From positions 7,088 through 71,087 of the forward strand of contig CAZKIP010000006.1 of NCBI GenBank assembly GCA_964552945.1: a stretch of 64,000 nt of DNA, in the 5' to 3' direction. The position numbers and the translations under genes were made by a program. A model generated the notes under the pieces. The model was not told the origin of the DNA. It saw nothing but the letters and a program-made list of their open reading frames with translations, and ran no database searches. This DNA comes from CAZEAB01 sp964552945 (GTDB lineage Archaea > Nanobdellota > Nanobdellia > Woesearchaeales > GW2011-AR9). Positions 34,476 to 44,344 of the stretch are shown here, piece by piece. Position 1 is the first letter of the stretch. The number at the start of each line of letters is the position of its first letter.

Positions 34476-36059
34476 CTATTTAATAGTAACCTTGGGACAA
34501 GTTACTTTTGATTTAAACGTTCCATCTGTAAACAATTCACTATCTTTCACTTGATAAATAGTCTTTTTTTCATCTTTATCATAAGAATGCTCATAAACTA
34601 TTTTATCTCTTTCTTTATAATAAATACCATCGTCACAAACAAAAAGTTCTTTTTCTTTCAATAGTTGATTCATAGGGAATTGGTTTTCACCTCCAAGAGA
34701 ATTATCCCCTATTACGGACCTAAGGTAACCTAACATATTAATATCAACTATAAGCAAGGATTGGTCATCAAAAGTCCCGTCAACATTATACTCATAATGG
34801 GCATTACCTGGTAAAAACTTCCCTTTCTTCAACAATCCTTTCGGAATCTTCACACTACTCTCACATTTCAACCCTTCATCAATAGCATTGTCACAATCAT
34901 TGTCTACATAATCGCACTTACTTCCAGTTTCATCATCCATTTTCAAAGAAACTTTGCTCTTAGTCCCTAATGAGGTAGTTATTTCCAACTCTGCTTGATC
35001 TTTCACATGAAAATTACCTTTATTATTTTTAGTTTCAACTTCAAACGAATCAACTTTCTTCCAAGCACCATCAATTTTCGCACATACTTTGTATCCACTA
35101 CAAACACCCATTAGATTCCCGCTATTTGGTTCTTTCTTGATATCGTCATCAATTTTATTACAATCGTTATCTTTACCATCACAACTCTCAGTTGCACCAG
35201 GATAAATAGTACCATCATTAGGATCACAATCTTCTTTAGTCTGAGCAAGTTTATTGAAATTAGTTCCAGACTTCACTCCACTACATCCTTTTAAGTTGGT
35301 TCCAGGTGCACCCCAACCATCCAGGTCATCATCTTTACAAGGAGGAACAATTGTTATTTTCGCAGTTGCTATTTTACTAACTAAAGGAATATCTTTAGCC
35401 ACCCCTTTATCATCAAATTGAAAATAAGTCATCTTAACTTTTAAATCGTGGCTTGGCTCAGATTTATCATAACTACCAATTACTTTCAAATTAATAGTTG
35501 CCAAAACTTTTCCAGGACCACCAATACCACCACTTAACGCCATAAAATTGGCATCTTTCTTTAAATTTAGATTATTTACATTTTTAGTTGGAGTTCCAAC
35601 TAAAGAAAAACCAGGCCCTTGTTTAATACCAGTAACTTCAAAATCACTATCAAATTCTAAATTAAATGATGCAGATTTAGCGTCATGCACCCCCTTTATT
35701 GTATTAAATTTTACAACTACAGGAAATGTGTCTCCAGGAGCAGCAGTTCCTTTAGCAAAGTCAAACCAGATAAAGTTGTTACCTTTAGGATTAGTCGCAC
35801 ATTTATTTGTTTCAGGACTACAATAATTAGAAGCACAATCACTTTCTAAAGTACAATCGGCACCAATAGCTTTCCTTTCTGGAACGTCAAGATAATATGC
35901 TTGACCAACTGTCGAACCATCTTGATTAATTAAAAAATAACCGCCAATAGTTAACAAAACAATAAAAAATAGAGAGATGATTAAGAAATGCTTTTTTACA
36001 GAAAAACGTAACTTCTTCTTTTGGTACGGAACTCCTTTTTTCCTCTTTTTCACTATCAT
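34476..36059 (-). CDS. Surface protein, TM-GQA anchor, cohesin-like and MopE-like modules
   Basis: A 527-residue protein with the same layout as the 476-aa gene product: basic N-terminus, TM (~24-43), GSTVGQAYYLD motif, a short Cys pair region, cohesin-like domain (about 90-235; GTAAPGDTFPVVVKFNT), MopE-like modules (DCDPNDGTIYPGATESCDG; CDYVDNDCDNAIDEG) and the shared C-terminal domain (FVCDDGIYYKERDKIVYEHS). The pair 527+509 mirrors 476+379, so the two pairs look like a tandem duplication. Confidence 0.75.
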   Translation of the reverse strand: MIVKKRKKGVPYQKKKLRFSVKKHFLIISLFFIVLLTIGGYFLINQDGSTVGQAYYLDVPERKAIGADCTLESDCASNYCSPETNKCATNPKGNNFIWFDFAKGTAAPGDTFPVVVKFNTIKGVHDAKSASFNLEFDSDFEVTGIKQGPGFSLVGTPTKNVNNLNLKKDANFMALSGGIGGPGKVLATINLKVIGSYDKSEPSHDLKVKMTYFQFDDKGVAKDIPLVSKIATAKITIVPPCKDDDLDGWGAPGTNLKGCSGVKSGTNFNKLAQTKEDCDPNDGTIYPGATESCDGKDNDCNKIDDDIKKEPNSGNLMGVCSGYKVCAKIDGAWKKVDSFEVETKNNKGNFHVKDQAELEITTSLGTKSKVSLKMDDETGSKCDYVDNDCDNAIDEGLKCESSVKIPKGLLKKGKFLPGNAHYEYNVDGTFDDQSLLIVDINMLGYLRSVIGDNSLGGENQFPMNQLLKEKELFVCDDGIYYKERDKIVYEHSYDKDEKKTIYQVKDSELFTDGTFKSKVTCPKVTIK

Positions 36060-36090
36060 TTTAGTAATATTTTCTACTTTTTATGTCTTT

Positions 36091-39000
36091 CTAATTATAT
36101 TTTTCAAATTCAATTACAAAAGGAGTCAAATCCCCACCATTAACTAAACCATTTTGATTTATATCTCCTCTTGAAACAACCTCTTTAGTTTGTCCTTCAT
36201 ATTTTTCAAATTCAATTACAAAAGGAGTCAAGTCTCCACCATTAACTTTCTTATCTTTATTAACATCTCCTTTCAAACAACCTGCAAATACACCCACAAA
36301 ATCCTTATTATCCTTATTATAAATTGCATGAACGCCATTATCAGCGGTAGATAGAGTGTAAACAAATTTCCAATCTTTGTTTATACATTCAGGAGGTTCA
36401 TATATGTCTAAAACGCCATCTTTGTCATCATCTTTACCAACATCAGGCACCACTTCAGAACATGCATCCCCTTTTCCATCTCCATCTGTATCTTTCTGGT
36501 CCTTATTTGCAACATTTTTACAATTATCACATTCATCTCCTACACCATCATTATCTGAATCATCTTGTTTTACATTATCAACTAAAGGACAATTATCCAC
36601 TCCATTCTTCACTCCATCCCCATCCGAATCTGCATTTGGATCTAACTTAACTGGGCAACCATCTTTAGTATTAGCTTTCTCATTGGGACATTTATCCTCA
36701 GAATCTTTCACTCCATCTCCATCCGAATCTGCATTAACATCTTTCTTACAAGTTGTCTTCCCAGAAGCAGTAGTACATTCAAGATTCTTACAATAGAGAG
36801 CACAATCCGTATCATCACAATCAGTTTTAGAATCAGCATCATTATCCTTCCCGTCAGAACATTCTTCAGGAGTAGGTTTTTTACAGCTTGTAGTTCCACC
36901 CTCATAATCATCATAGTTGTAAATGCTTTCACAACCATACTCATTACAAAAACCTTTACAACCAGGATCCTTGCAATCAAAAAGTGCTACATCAACATCA
37001 TTATCTGCATCATAATCATATTCCGTACCCATATCACCATCATTATTCTTCCCATCAATACAACTTAATTCAGGCAATTCGCATTTTCCTTTTCCAGAAC
37101 AATCTAAATCATCGCAATCAACATGACTATCACCATCATTATCTTTACCATCATTACAAACTTCTGAAATAACCGGTTTCTGGCAAGTGAAAGTTTTCTT
37201 CCCATCGATAGTAGCACTCATACATTTGAACCCTTTACTAACTACACAAAAAGCATCATAACCAACACCATTTATCTCACAATTGTAACCATCTCCACCT
37301 TTACATTTATTAGGAGTAGTGGAAGAATCACAAAACAAACCGGAAGCACAATCATTATCCCCTTTACAATCTTCATAAAATTCTACAGGAACCTTAACAC
37401 AGGATTTTTTACTAAGATCACAAGTCAAACCTTTCAAACAAATTTGCGAATTACACCACTTGCCTTCCTTAAGCAAACATTTTCCATTTTCACATGATGC
37501 AGCACCAACGCAAGGTCCTCCATCTTTACAAGCTTCTCCAGGTCTCACACGCCAAACATTACCTTCACATTGAATCTTAACATTATTGACTGTTTTGAAA
37601 TCTGCATCATTCCCAACTTTTTTACAAGAATCTCCGGGTTTTAGAGGAGGAACACAAATTCCAGATACACAAGAACTTGCTGAAACACATTGATTACTAT
37701 TTGCACAACTTTTACCATCAGCAACTTTCCCAGTTCCACAAGCAACATCATTTGTACAATCTATGTCAGCACAATCTGTTTTCCCATTAGAATCGTCATC
37801 TTTATCGTTGGTACAAGAAGATTCACCATAGAAAGAAGAACTTGCATCATAATTATTTTTTACATCATTAGCAGATAAATAATAACGATAAATTTTCAAG
37901 TTATCAATATAACCATTATATGCTTGATTGCTATCTATCGTAAATTTAGTTCCAGCAACTTTTACCTGGTTAGTATTACCAATGTCCTGTTCTTCCCCAA
38001 GCAAGAATGATTCAACCTTAAGTTGGCCTGTTAAACCATTAAATGTAGCTTCAGAATCCAAAACCCCATCTAAGTAAATCTTGACTTTTTTATCAAATCT
38101 AGAAACAACTAAATGATGCCACTTATTATCATTTACCTGTTTTTTTCCAAGAAATAATTGCTTTTTTAAAGAAATTTCAATTACTCCTTTTTCAATAAAA
38201 ATCAAGAATTCGTTATCATTATTATTTTGAGCCGCAGATAATATACCGTCTCCCGTTACAGAAGTTTTCATCCACATCTCAAGCGTAAAATCATGTGCAT
38301 CATCCAAAGTTTCTTTTGGAAGAATTACATAATTGCTGGAATCTCCGGGAAAGTTTAAGGATTTTGTTTGGCCTGTTGGATAAAAGCCAAAAGATTTTGT
38401 TATACGTGTAGAAGAAGTAGATATTGAACCTACAACTTGTCCATGTCTGAAATCATTAACATTTTTTACATCCTCATCAAATTTGTAGTGTACAGAAGGA
38501 TTTTTACAAATCCACTCTTCTTTACACTCAGCATCTTGACAATCGTAAGAAGTATCACTATCATCATCCTGTCCATTTTCACATTTATCTTTTCTTTCCC
38601 CACAAATGTCTCCCTTAACAAAAAGATCCCCACCATCAAAAAAGGGACAATTAGTAACAGATTCACAAATATTTTGTCGAGCAGCATCTTGCTTGGTTCC
38701 ATAATTTGTGTAAAGAGTAGTATCTGGACAAGATTGAGGAACCCCTAAACATTTGTCATCAGATAAGTCATAGTTTATCGTATTATCAAATGTATCCCCA
38801 CCCTGATAACCAACATACATACATTTAGAACTAGCACAAATTTCTTTTCTTACTTTTTGAGCATTAAAATATTGTTTTTGAGAAATGTAAGGCACTGGAT
38901 TTGGTGTTTGTGATCCCTCCGTAGGTGGCAAAGGATCAGTTTTTATGGGCATAGATGAAAAATCTAAACAAGTTTTACAAGCATTAGCACAATTTGAATC

Positions 39001-39801
39001 TTTACAATCTACATCTCCATCATTATCGTCATCTTTACCATTGTAACAAAGTTCAATTGGAATTGCTCCAGAACCACCTGTTTTTTCACCTGCTGATCCA
39101 ACTGCTCCAGCTGGAAGACTGCCACCTGCAGAACCGCTTGGTAAAGGAGTACTACCAGAACCACTTGGAGAAGGAGTACTACCTGAACCACTACCAGAAC
39201 CCCCCGGTAATGAGGGAGTTCCGCCACCAGTTTTAGGATCTAAATCTGAACCCCCAGAACTAGTTGTCTTAGCTTCACATTTATCACCTTTAGCAGAATT
39301 ATCTCCACCATCTGTAAATGTACATCCAGATTTTTCACAAACCTTCTTCCTTCCTTCATTCTGTGAAACACCAGAAAAAGTATACTTAGAAACATCAGGA
39401 CATTGAGATGCCGTATCAGTACATTTGTCATCTTTATCATTATAATTATGATTGGGATTATATTTGTCCTGTTGACCTTCTAAACCAATAAAACCACAAT
39501 TGGCACTTTCACAAACTTGTTTTCTATAACCTTGTACTCGAAAATAATCTAAATTTGGATCAGAAGGAATTCTGGGATTAGATTCCTGTAAAGGAGGAAG
39601 TAATTGCACATCTGGACAAGAAACAACTTTTGGAGTTGGCGGTGGAGTTGGAGTAGGAGTTTTCTGAGAACCAGCTCTGCCAACTCCTCCATCATCACCG
39701 CCTCTTCCAGCTAAGTTACCTGAAGAAGTTAAAAGAAGCAAAGCTACAGCTAATATTCCTAAGGATATACCTACAACTAGCCAAAGCTTGTGTTTGTCCA
39801 T
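36091..39801 (-). CDS. Giant surface protein with LamG, MopE-like, TSP3 and dockerin modules
   Basis: A 1236-residue protein. It has a TM near residue 6-28, then SGNLAGRGG, a Pro/Thr linker and two copies of an unnamed Cys module (about 60-165 and 270-420: VRKEICASSKCMYVGYQGG; CPDTTLYTNYGTK). Gly/Ser-Pro linkers lie between them. Next are a LamG/concanavalin-like domain (about 435-652; FTLEMWMKTSVTGDGILSAA; NDNKWHHLVVSRFDKK), Cys-rich and MopE-like modules (CNDGKDNDGDSHVDCDDLDC) and thrombospondin type-3 repeats (about 1020-1110; DSDGDGVKNGVDNC). The last ~60 residues form a classic dockerin pair (GDVNKDKKVNGGDLTPFVIE; GDINQNGLVNGGDLTPFVIE). The LamG domain could bind glycans or proteins. Confidence 0.8.
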   Translation of the reverse strand: MDKHKLWLVVGISLGILAVALLLLTSSGNLAGRGGDDGGVGRAGSQKTPTPTPPPTPKVVSCPDVQLLPPLQESNPRIPSDPNLDYFRVQGYRKQVCESANCGFIGLEGQQDKYNPNHNYNDKDDKCTDTASQCPDVSKYTFSGVSQNEGRKKVCEKSGCTFTDGGDNSAKGDKCEAKTTSSGGSDLDPKTGGGTPSLPGGSGSGSGSTPSPSGSGSTPLPSGSAGGSLPAGAVGSAGEKTGGSGAIPIELCYNGKDDDNDGDVDCKDSNCANACKTCLDFSSMPIKTDPLPPTEGSQTPNPVPYISQKQYFNAQKVRKEICASSKCMYVGYQGGDTFDNTINYDLSDDKCLGVPQSCPDTTLYTNYGTKQDAARQNICESVTNCPFFDGGDLFVKGDICGERKDKCENGQDDDSDTSYDCQDAECKEEWICKNPSVHYKFDEDVKNVNDFRHGQVVGSISTSSTRITKSFGFYPTGQTKSLNFPGDSSNYVILPKETLDDAHDFTLEMWMKTSVTGDGILSAAQNNNDNEFLIFIEKGVIEISLKKQLFLGKKQVNDNKWHHLVVSRFDKKVKIYLDGVLDSEATFNGLTGQLKVESFLLGEEQDIGNTNQVKVAGTKFTIDSNQAYNGYIDNLKIYRYYLSANDVKNNYDASSSFYGESSCTNDKDDDSNGKTDCADIDCTNDVACGTGKVADGKSCANSNQCVSASSCVSGICVPPLKPGDSCKKVGNDADFKTVNNVKIQCEGNVWRVRPGEACKDGGPCVGAASCENGKCLLKEGKWCNSQICLKGLTCDLSKKSCVKVPVEFYEDCKGDNDCASGLFCDSSTTPNKCKGGDGYNCEINGVGYDAFCVVSKGFKCMSATIDGKKTFTCQKPVISEVCNDGKDNDGDSHVDCDDLDCSGKGKCELPELSCIDGKNNDGDMGTEYDYDADNDVDVALFDCKDPGCKGFCNEYGCESIYNYDDYEGGTTSCKKPTPEECSDGKDNDADSKTDCDDTDCALYCKNLECTTASGKTTCKKDVNADSDGDGVKDSEDKCPNEKANTKDGCPVKLDPNADSDGDGVKNGVDNCPLVDNVKQDDSDNDGVGDECDNCKNVANKDQKDTDGDGKGDACSEVVPDVGKDDDKDGVLDIYEPPECINKDWKFVYTLSTADNGVHAIYNKDNKDFVGVFAGCLKGDVNKDKKVNGGDLTPFVIEFEKYEGQTKEVVSRGDINQNGLVNGGDLTPFVIEFEKYN
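36106..36245 (-). repeat. Near-perfect direct repeat encoding the two dockerin halves
   Basis: A stretch of about 45 nt around 36108-36153 recurs around 36200-36245 with only two differences, both in the codons of the Ca-binding loop. It encodes the two VNGGDLTPFVIEFEKY helices, so the dockerin pair is a recent internal duplication. Confidence 0.8.
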
Positions 39802-39853
39802 CTATCTACCTTTTAAGTATGAAAAAGAAAACAAAATGAGTTTATATAATTTA

Positions 39854-41416
39854 CTAAGCCACAGGAGGAGATTGGAGATTTTCTATAGGGGGACCAGCAG
39901 TAACTTCATCTGGGTGTCCACCCAAATCTTGGAAAGCTTTGCTTATCTCGTCATGAGTCCATCCAGTTTGATCTTGCAAGATTTGACGTATATCAACGTC
40001 AGCAGTTCCCATTCTTCTTTCCTTAATAATCCATTCTTCCAATTCTTCAAAGTTGTAAGTAACTTTATTCTTATGAACGAAATGAACTATTAAAACAATT
40101 ATAATAATTAATAACACTAATCCGCCAGCTCCTCCAAGTACCCAAACACTATATTCCTCCCATAATCCTTCCAAATCTAAACTCTTTACTTTCTCAGTAA
40201 CTACAGGAGGAATAAATGGTTTAGAGGGTGCAGCTGGTTTTTGAATGTAAGGTTGTTTCTTTACAGATACAGGTGGACAAGTTTTACTCTCGCTTGGTTT
40301 ACCTATTGTTGTCTTACAATCATGTTCATCAAAACACTTTCTGCTTCCACATTGTTGATCAGAGTTTGTCCATGATTCACATACCCAAGAATACTGACAA
40401 GCTGTACATGACCTTACTTCATATTTTACAGGATTTCCTCTACATTTAAAATCTGTTCCGGTTCTAGCTTGCTGTAAGGTAGAGTTACAATAACTCCAGG
40501 CATTATATTGATAATTAGACTTACACCTACTTCCGCCCCCTCCAGTAGAAGGAGTTCCAGTAGATGCTGCTGGGGGAGCAACACATTTGTTACCAGTACA
40601 GATATTAGAGGTACATTCAATTGCTCTGCTACAAGCTCCACCATTTGCTAGTTTATTAACACATTTAGTTGAAGTACAAACGCCAGTTGTACATTGTGAA
40701 TCTGCTGAACAAGTTGAGCCAACAGCAATTTTATTTGCACATAATTTAGTTGTTGGATGACAAAAGTTGGAAGCGCACTGAGAATCTAAAGTACAAGCTG
40801 CACCATTAGCACTCTTTCCTGAATCTCCTAAATCTGGAGGAGCTGCACATTTATTTGTTTTAGAATCACAATGGGTAGAGATACATTCTGAATCTAAGGT
40901 ACATGCAAGACCATTAGCTTTTTTAGGAGGTGTAGTAGCACATTTTCCGCCAGTACAAATGTTAGAAGTACATTGATTGTTTGCAGTACAAGAAGCACCC
41001 GTACCTTTCTTACAAGCATTACATTTACTTCCTCCACAATCTACTCCCGTTTCATCTTGATTTTTAACACCATCACTACAAGAAGCAGTTATACAACCAG
41101 GAGAATCAACACAAAAATTTGTTGTCGTAGTAGTACCATCACCACAATTGGTAACTAAAGAATATTTCCCTGTAGACGAATCGGATAAAGTATTATATTT
41201 GGTTGACCATGCTCCTTCACCTTGCTCAACTCCTATCATTCTAGCGGGAGTTTCTGCATTTATTATTTGTAATATTGAAGTTCCTGTACAAGCGGAAACG
41301 CTTATAGTGAAAGAAGTTGGAGAAGTATAATCAGTTTTTGGAGTAGTTACAGTTACCGCTAAAGCTAATGAAGAGAGTAAAAAAAAAATTGTTAAAAAGG
41401 AGATTATTTTCTTCAT
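39854..41416 (-). CDS. Type I-like membrane protein with Cys repeats and cytoplasmic helical tail
   Basis: A 520-residue protein. It has a signal peptide (IFFLLSSLALAVTVTT), a beta domain (about 25-100), CSDGVKNQDETGVDCGGSKC (a Cys module also found in the 283-aa protein), and about six Cys repeats (139-272). A TSP1-like Cys/Trp module follows (about 299-382; CQYSWVCESWTNSDQQCGSR), then a Pro-rich linker and a TM (~425-450, GGAGGLVLLIIIIVLIVHFV). The cytoplasmic tail (~70 residues, FEELEEWIIKERRMGTADVD) is helical and homologous to the tail of the 860-aa protein. Its ATG overlaps the 972-aa stop (ATGA). Confidence 0.78.
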   Translation of the reverse strand: MKKIISFLTIFFLLSSLALAVTVTTPKTDYTSPTSFTISVSACTGTSILQIINAETPARMIGVEQGEGAWSTKYNTLSDSSTGKYSLVTNCGDGTTTTTNFCVDSPGCITASCSDGVKNQDETGVDCGGSKCNACKKGTGASCTANNQCTSNICTGGKCATTPPKKANGLACTLDSECISTHCDSKTNKCAAPPDLGDSGKSANGAACTLDSQCASNFCHPTTKLCANKIAVGSTCSADSQCTTGVCTSTKCVNKLANGGACSRAIECTSNICTGNKCVAPPAASTGTPSTGGGGSRCKSNYQYNAWSYCNSTLQQARTGTDFKCRGNPVKYEVRSCTACQYSWVCESWTNSDQQCGSRKCFDEHDCKTTIGKPSESKTCPPVSVKKQPYIQKPAAPSKPFIPPVVTEKVKSLDLEGLWEEYSVWVLGGAGGLVLLIIIIVLIVHFVHKNKVTYNFEELEEWIIKERRMGTADVDIRQILQDQTGWTHDEISKAFQDLGGHPDEVTAGPPIENLQSPPVA

Positions 41417-44331
41417 TTGCCCACCGTAACTTTCAACTGTTTATCTAATTTAACTTTAGCCTTATCAGGCTTTGGATTATCATAGATAACTACAATTTTT
41501 TCCTTGATTTTAGATTTATCTTTATGACTGATCTTGGAAACATAAGGAGTATCTTTTTTCATTGCACTGACTCTCTCTTTGTTGAATGCAATGATTGTAC
41601 CTGCTGCATCTTTCATGGTTGTAAAAATCCAGAAAGGAGTTGTAACACCTGTCTCTGAACTTACCTTTGTATGTGAAATTTCGTTTGTAACTGCTTCAGC
41701 TTTAATTTTGAAAGTAGGTGCAGGAGCAACACATTTACCTCCAGTACAGATGTTGGAAATACATTCGCTTGCTAATTTACAAGTTGTACCATCGGCTTTC
41801 TTAGGAGCAGCAACACATTTACCACCAGTACAAGTATTAGAAGTACATTCGCTTGCTAATTTACAAACTTCACCATCAGCTTTCTTTGGAGCGGTAGCAC
41901 ACTTCTTGTCAGCTCCACAAACACCTGTTTCACAATTATTTCCTAAATTGCAAGCCTCTCCTACTTTCTTCAAAGTATCAATAACACAAACTTTTAAAGT
42001 AGGATGACAAATATTTTTATCAGTTCCACATTCATCATCAGTAGTACAAGCAGCACCATTATTTAGGGTACATTTGTAATTGTAACAAATAGTAGATTTA
42101 CATTGATTTCCTGTAGAACAAGATTTCCCTTTCTCTAAGGAGTTACAAGCAGGATCTGCAGCACAAGTGGTATCAGCACAATCAATTCTTCTATCCAAAT
42201 TATTATCCTTCCCATCAGTACAACTAGATTCTTTCGGAGCAACGATACATTTCTTATTAGCAGTATCACAAGTTAATCCAGCCAAACAAATTTGAGAGTT
42301 ACACCAAGAGCCTACTTTTAATCTACACTTATCAGCTTCACATGAAGCTGCGCCAACACAAGGTTCTGACACTTTACAAGTTTGACCGGGTTTTACCCGC
42401 CATTCATTACTTTCACATTGTAATTCAACCTTACTAGAGGTTATAAAGTTTTTAGGATCATCATTAGGACTTACTTTAGTACATTTATCTCCCGGTTTTA
42501 TCGGAGCAGCACATTTATTATTAATACACCCTCCAGAAGTACATTCGGTTCCAAGATTACACCCTTCTCCATCAGGTTTCTTCTTAGAAACACATTTCTT
42601 GTCAGCACCACAAACTCCCGATAGACATTCATTTGCTGCAGTACAATCACCAGTAAGAGATTTAGGAGCACAAGTTTTAGAAGGATTACAATAATTCTCA
42701 TTGGTTCCACATTCATCATCTGTTGTACAAGTAGCACCATTTGATAAAGTACATTTATAATTGTAACAAGAAAGAGTTTTACATTGATTGCTATTATCAC
42801 AAGCTTTACCCTTCTCCACAGTCCCATCTTTGCAAACATCCTTACTCATACAGGCAGTATCTGCACAATCTTTTACTCCATTCTTATCATTATCAATATC
42901 ATCACCACAATTGGTTTCTTTAGCAGGAGCAACAGCACATACTTTAGAAGGATTACAATAATTTGAGATACACTGACTATCAGATATACAAGCGGCACCA
43001 TTAGCAACAAATTTACAATTTAATTTCTCATCATAAGTATAATCTGCTCCTTTAAACTTAGCAAGATTATCATCAATACACTTTCTAATTTCTTCTATAG
43101 TATCTACTCCACCAAATGATGTAGATGTGAAGGATTTATCTCTACACTCATCCATAATTTGAGTATCAAAAGCACCAAGTACGGCTTGGTTTGAGATGTG
43201 ACTGTATACTATTTTTGAACCAAAAGCGCTTACTATAGGAATTCCTTTGTAAATTTCTTCACATGAATAACCAAAACCATCATTACCTAGCTGGTAAATA
43301 ATTTTGTTAACATTAGGAAATTTCTCAGTCATTCTAATAAAACAAGAATTAGTAGTTTTATCAGGCAATAAATATACAGCATTTCCAACATTTTTCAAAG
43401 TAGTTGAGGTCAAAGTTCCAAAAGTACCATACTTCTTATAGGTATCACATGAAGCGGCAGGTTTAACACATTTTCCTAATACACAACTTTCTCCAGCAAC
43501 AGGACAATCAACAGTTTCTTCTTTCCTTTCTCCATTTTCACAATATTGTTCTTTTACTTGCGTGTCACTAACACATGCATCAACAATTTTTGCTTGTTGG
43601 TTAGTAGAATCATCAATGTAAGTTACTTCACCTAATTTATAATAATCCTTACCATCTGAATCAGTACACGTAGCAGAACTAACAGAAGTTGAAACCTTTG
43701 TAGAAGTAGAAGTTATTCCAGTAATTTTATTTCCAGCTTCATCATAAACATCAAAAGATTCGAAAGTTATTTGTGAATCACCTTCCATCTTAGGTTTCAA
43801 ATTTAAAACTACGATTTCTTGTTCACCCTTTAAAATATTATTATCCATAGGAAGAGCTACGTACTGATAATGCACTACGCCGGGAGTATCACAATTAACT
43901 TTAGAGTAAACCATTAATTTTCCATCTGAAAATAATTTATCTAAAACACTTACATCTGGGCAAGCAGTAACTTCCAACTTTGTAGAATCATATTTCAATT
44001 TAAAATTAACTGCACTGACAGATTTGTCAACGTTAATTTTTATCGGAACGTTTCCTGAATCTTCCAAATTATCAAAAGTAAACGCATTATTCTTTGCAAA
44101 AATACCTACTTTGTTTAGTGGAGCTGCATCTTCAATAATATGAATAGCTTTTCCTGCAAACATTCCTTGACCCGCAAAAAGAAGAATAACAATTCCCACC
44201 AAAGTAACTAAGGTTACCACCGCAATAACGAATGGTTTACTTATCTCTCCGGCATTGGTCAAAGGATGAGGTTCATTACTATGTGGAGGAAGCTTTTTGT
44301 ACTTTTTCTTAACCCTTTTTTGTTTGACCAT
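41413..44331 (-). CDS. Surface protein, TM-GKA anchor, cohesin-like domain and many Cys repeats
   Basis: A 972-residue protein. It has a basic N-terminus, a TM (~34-55), and the GMFAGKAIHI motif. A cohesin-like domain follows (about 75-205; VSAVNFKLKYDSTKLEVTAC). Then there is an unnamed domain (about 285-435) with SFGGVDTIEEIRKCIDDNLA, and long runs of Cys repeats (about 455-870: ACISDSQCISNYCNPSKVC; CTTDDECGTNENYCNPSKTC), some with the MopE-like CGDDIDNDKNGVKDCADTAC. The C-terminal domain (880-972) matches the end of the 379-aa protein. Confidence 0.75.
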   Translation of the reverse strand: MVKQKRVKKKYKKLPPHSNEPHPLTNAGEISKPFVIAVVTLVTLVGIVILLFAGQGMFAGKAIHIIEDAAPLNKVGIFAKNNAFTFDNLEDSGNVPIKINVDKSVSAVNFKLKYDSTKLEVTACPDVSVLDKLFSDGKLMVYSKVNCDTPGVVHYQYVALPMDNNILKGEQEIVVLNLKPKMEGDSQITFESFDVYDEAGNKITGITSTSTKVSTSVSSATCTDSDGKDYYKLGEVTYIDDSTNQQAKIVDACVSDTQVKEQYCENGERKEETVDCPVAGESCVLGKCVKPAASCDTYKKYGTFGTLTSTTLKNVGNAVYLLPDKTTNSCFIRMTEKFPNVNKIIYQLGNDGFGYSCEEIYKGIPIVSAFGSKIVYSHISNQAVLGAFDTQIMDECRDKSFTSTSFGGVDTIEEIRKCIDDNLAKFKGADYTYDEKLNCKFVANGAACISDSQCISNYCNPSKVCAVAPAKETNCGDDIDNDKNGVKDCADTACMSKDVCKDGTVEKGKACDNSNQCKTLSCYNYKCTLSNGATCTTDDECGTNENYCNPSKTCAPKSLTGDCTAANECLSGVCGADKKCVSKKKPDGEGCNLGTECTSGGCINNKCAAPIKPGDKCTKVSPNDDPKNFITSSKVELQCESNEWRVKPGQTCKVSEPCVGAASCEADKCRLKVGSWCNSQICLAGLTCDTANKKCIVAPKESSCTDGKDNNLDRRIDCADTTCAADPACNSLEKGKSCSTGNQCKSTICYNYKCTLNNGAACTTDDECGTDKNICHPTLKVCVIDTLKKVGEACNLGNNCETGVCGADKKCATAPKKADGEVCKLASECTSNTCTGGKCVAAPKKADGTTCKLASECISNICTGGKCVAPAPTFKIKAEAVTNEISHTKVSSETGVTTPFWIFTTMKDAAGTIIAFNKERVSAMKKDTPYVSKISHKDKSKIKEKIVVIYDNPKPDKAKVKLDKQLKVTVGK

Positions 44332-44344
44332 TATCCATGTTTTT

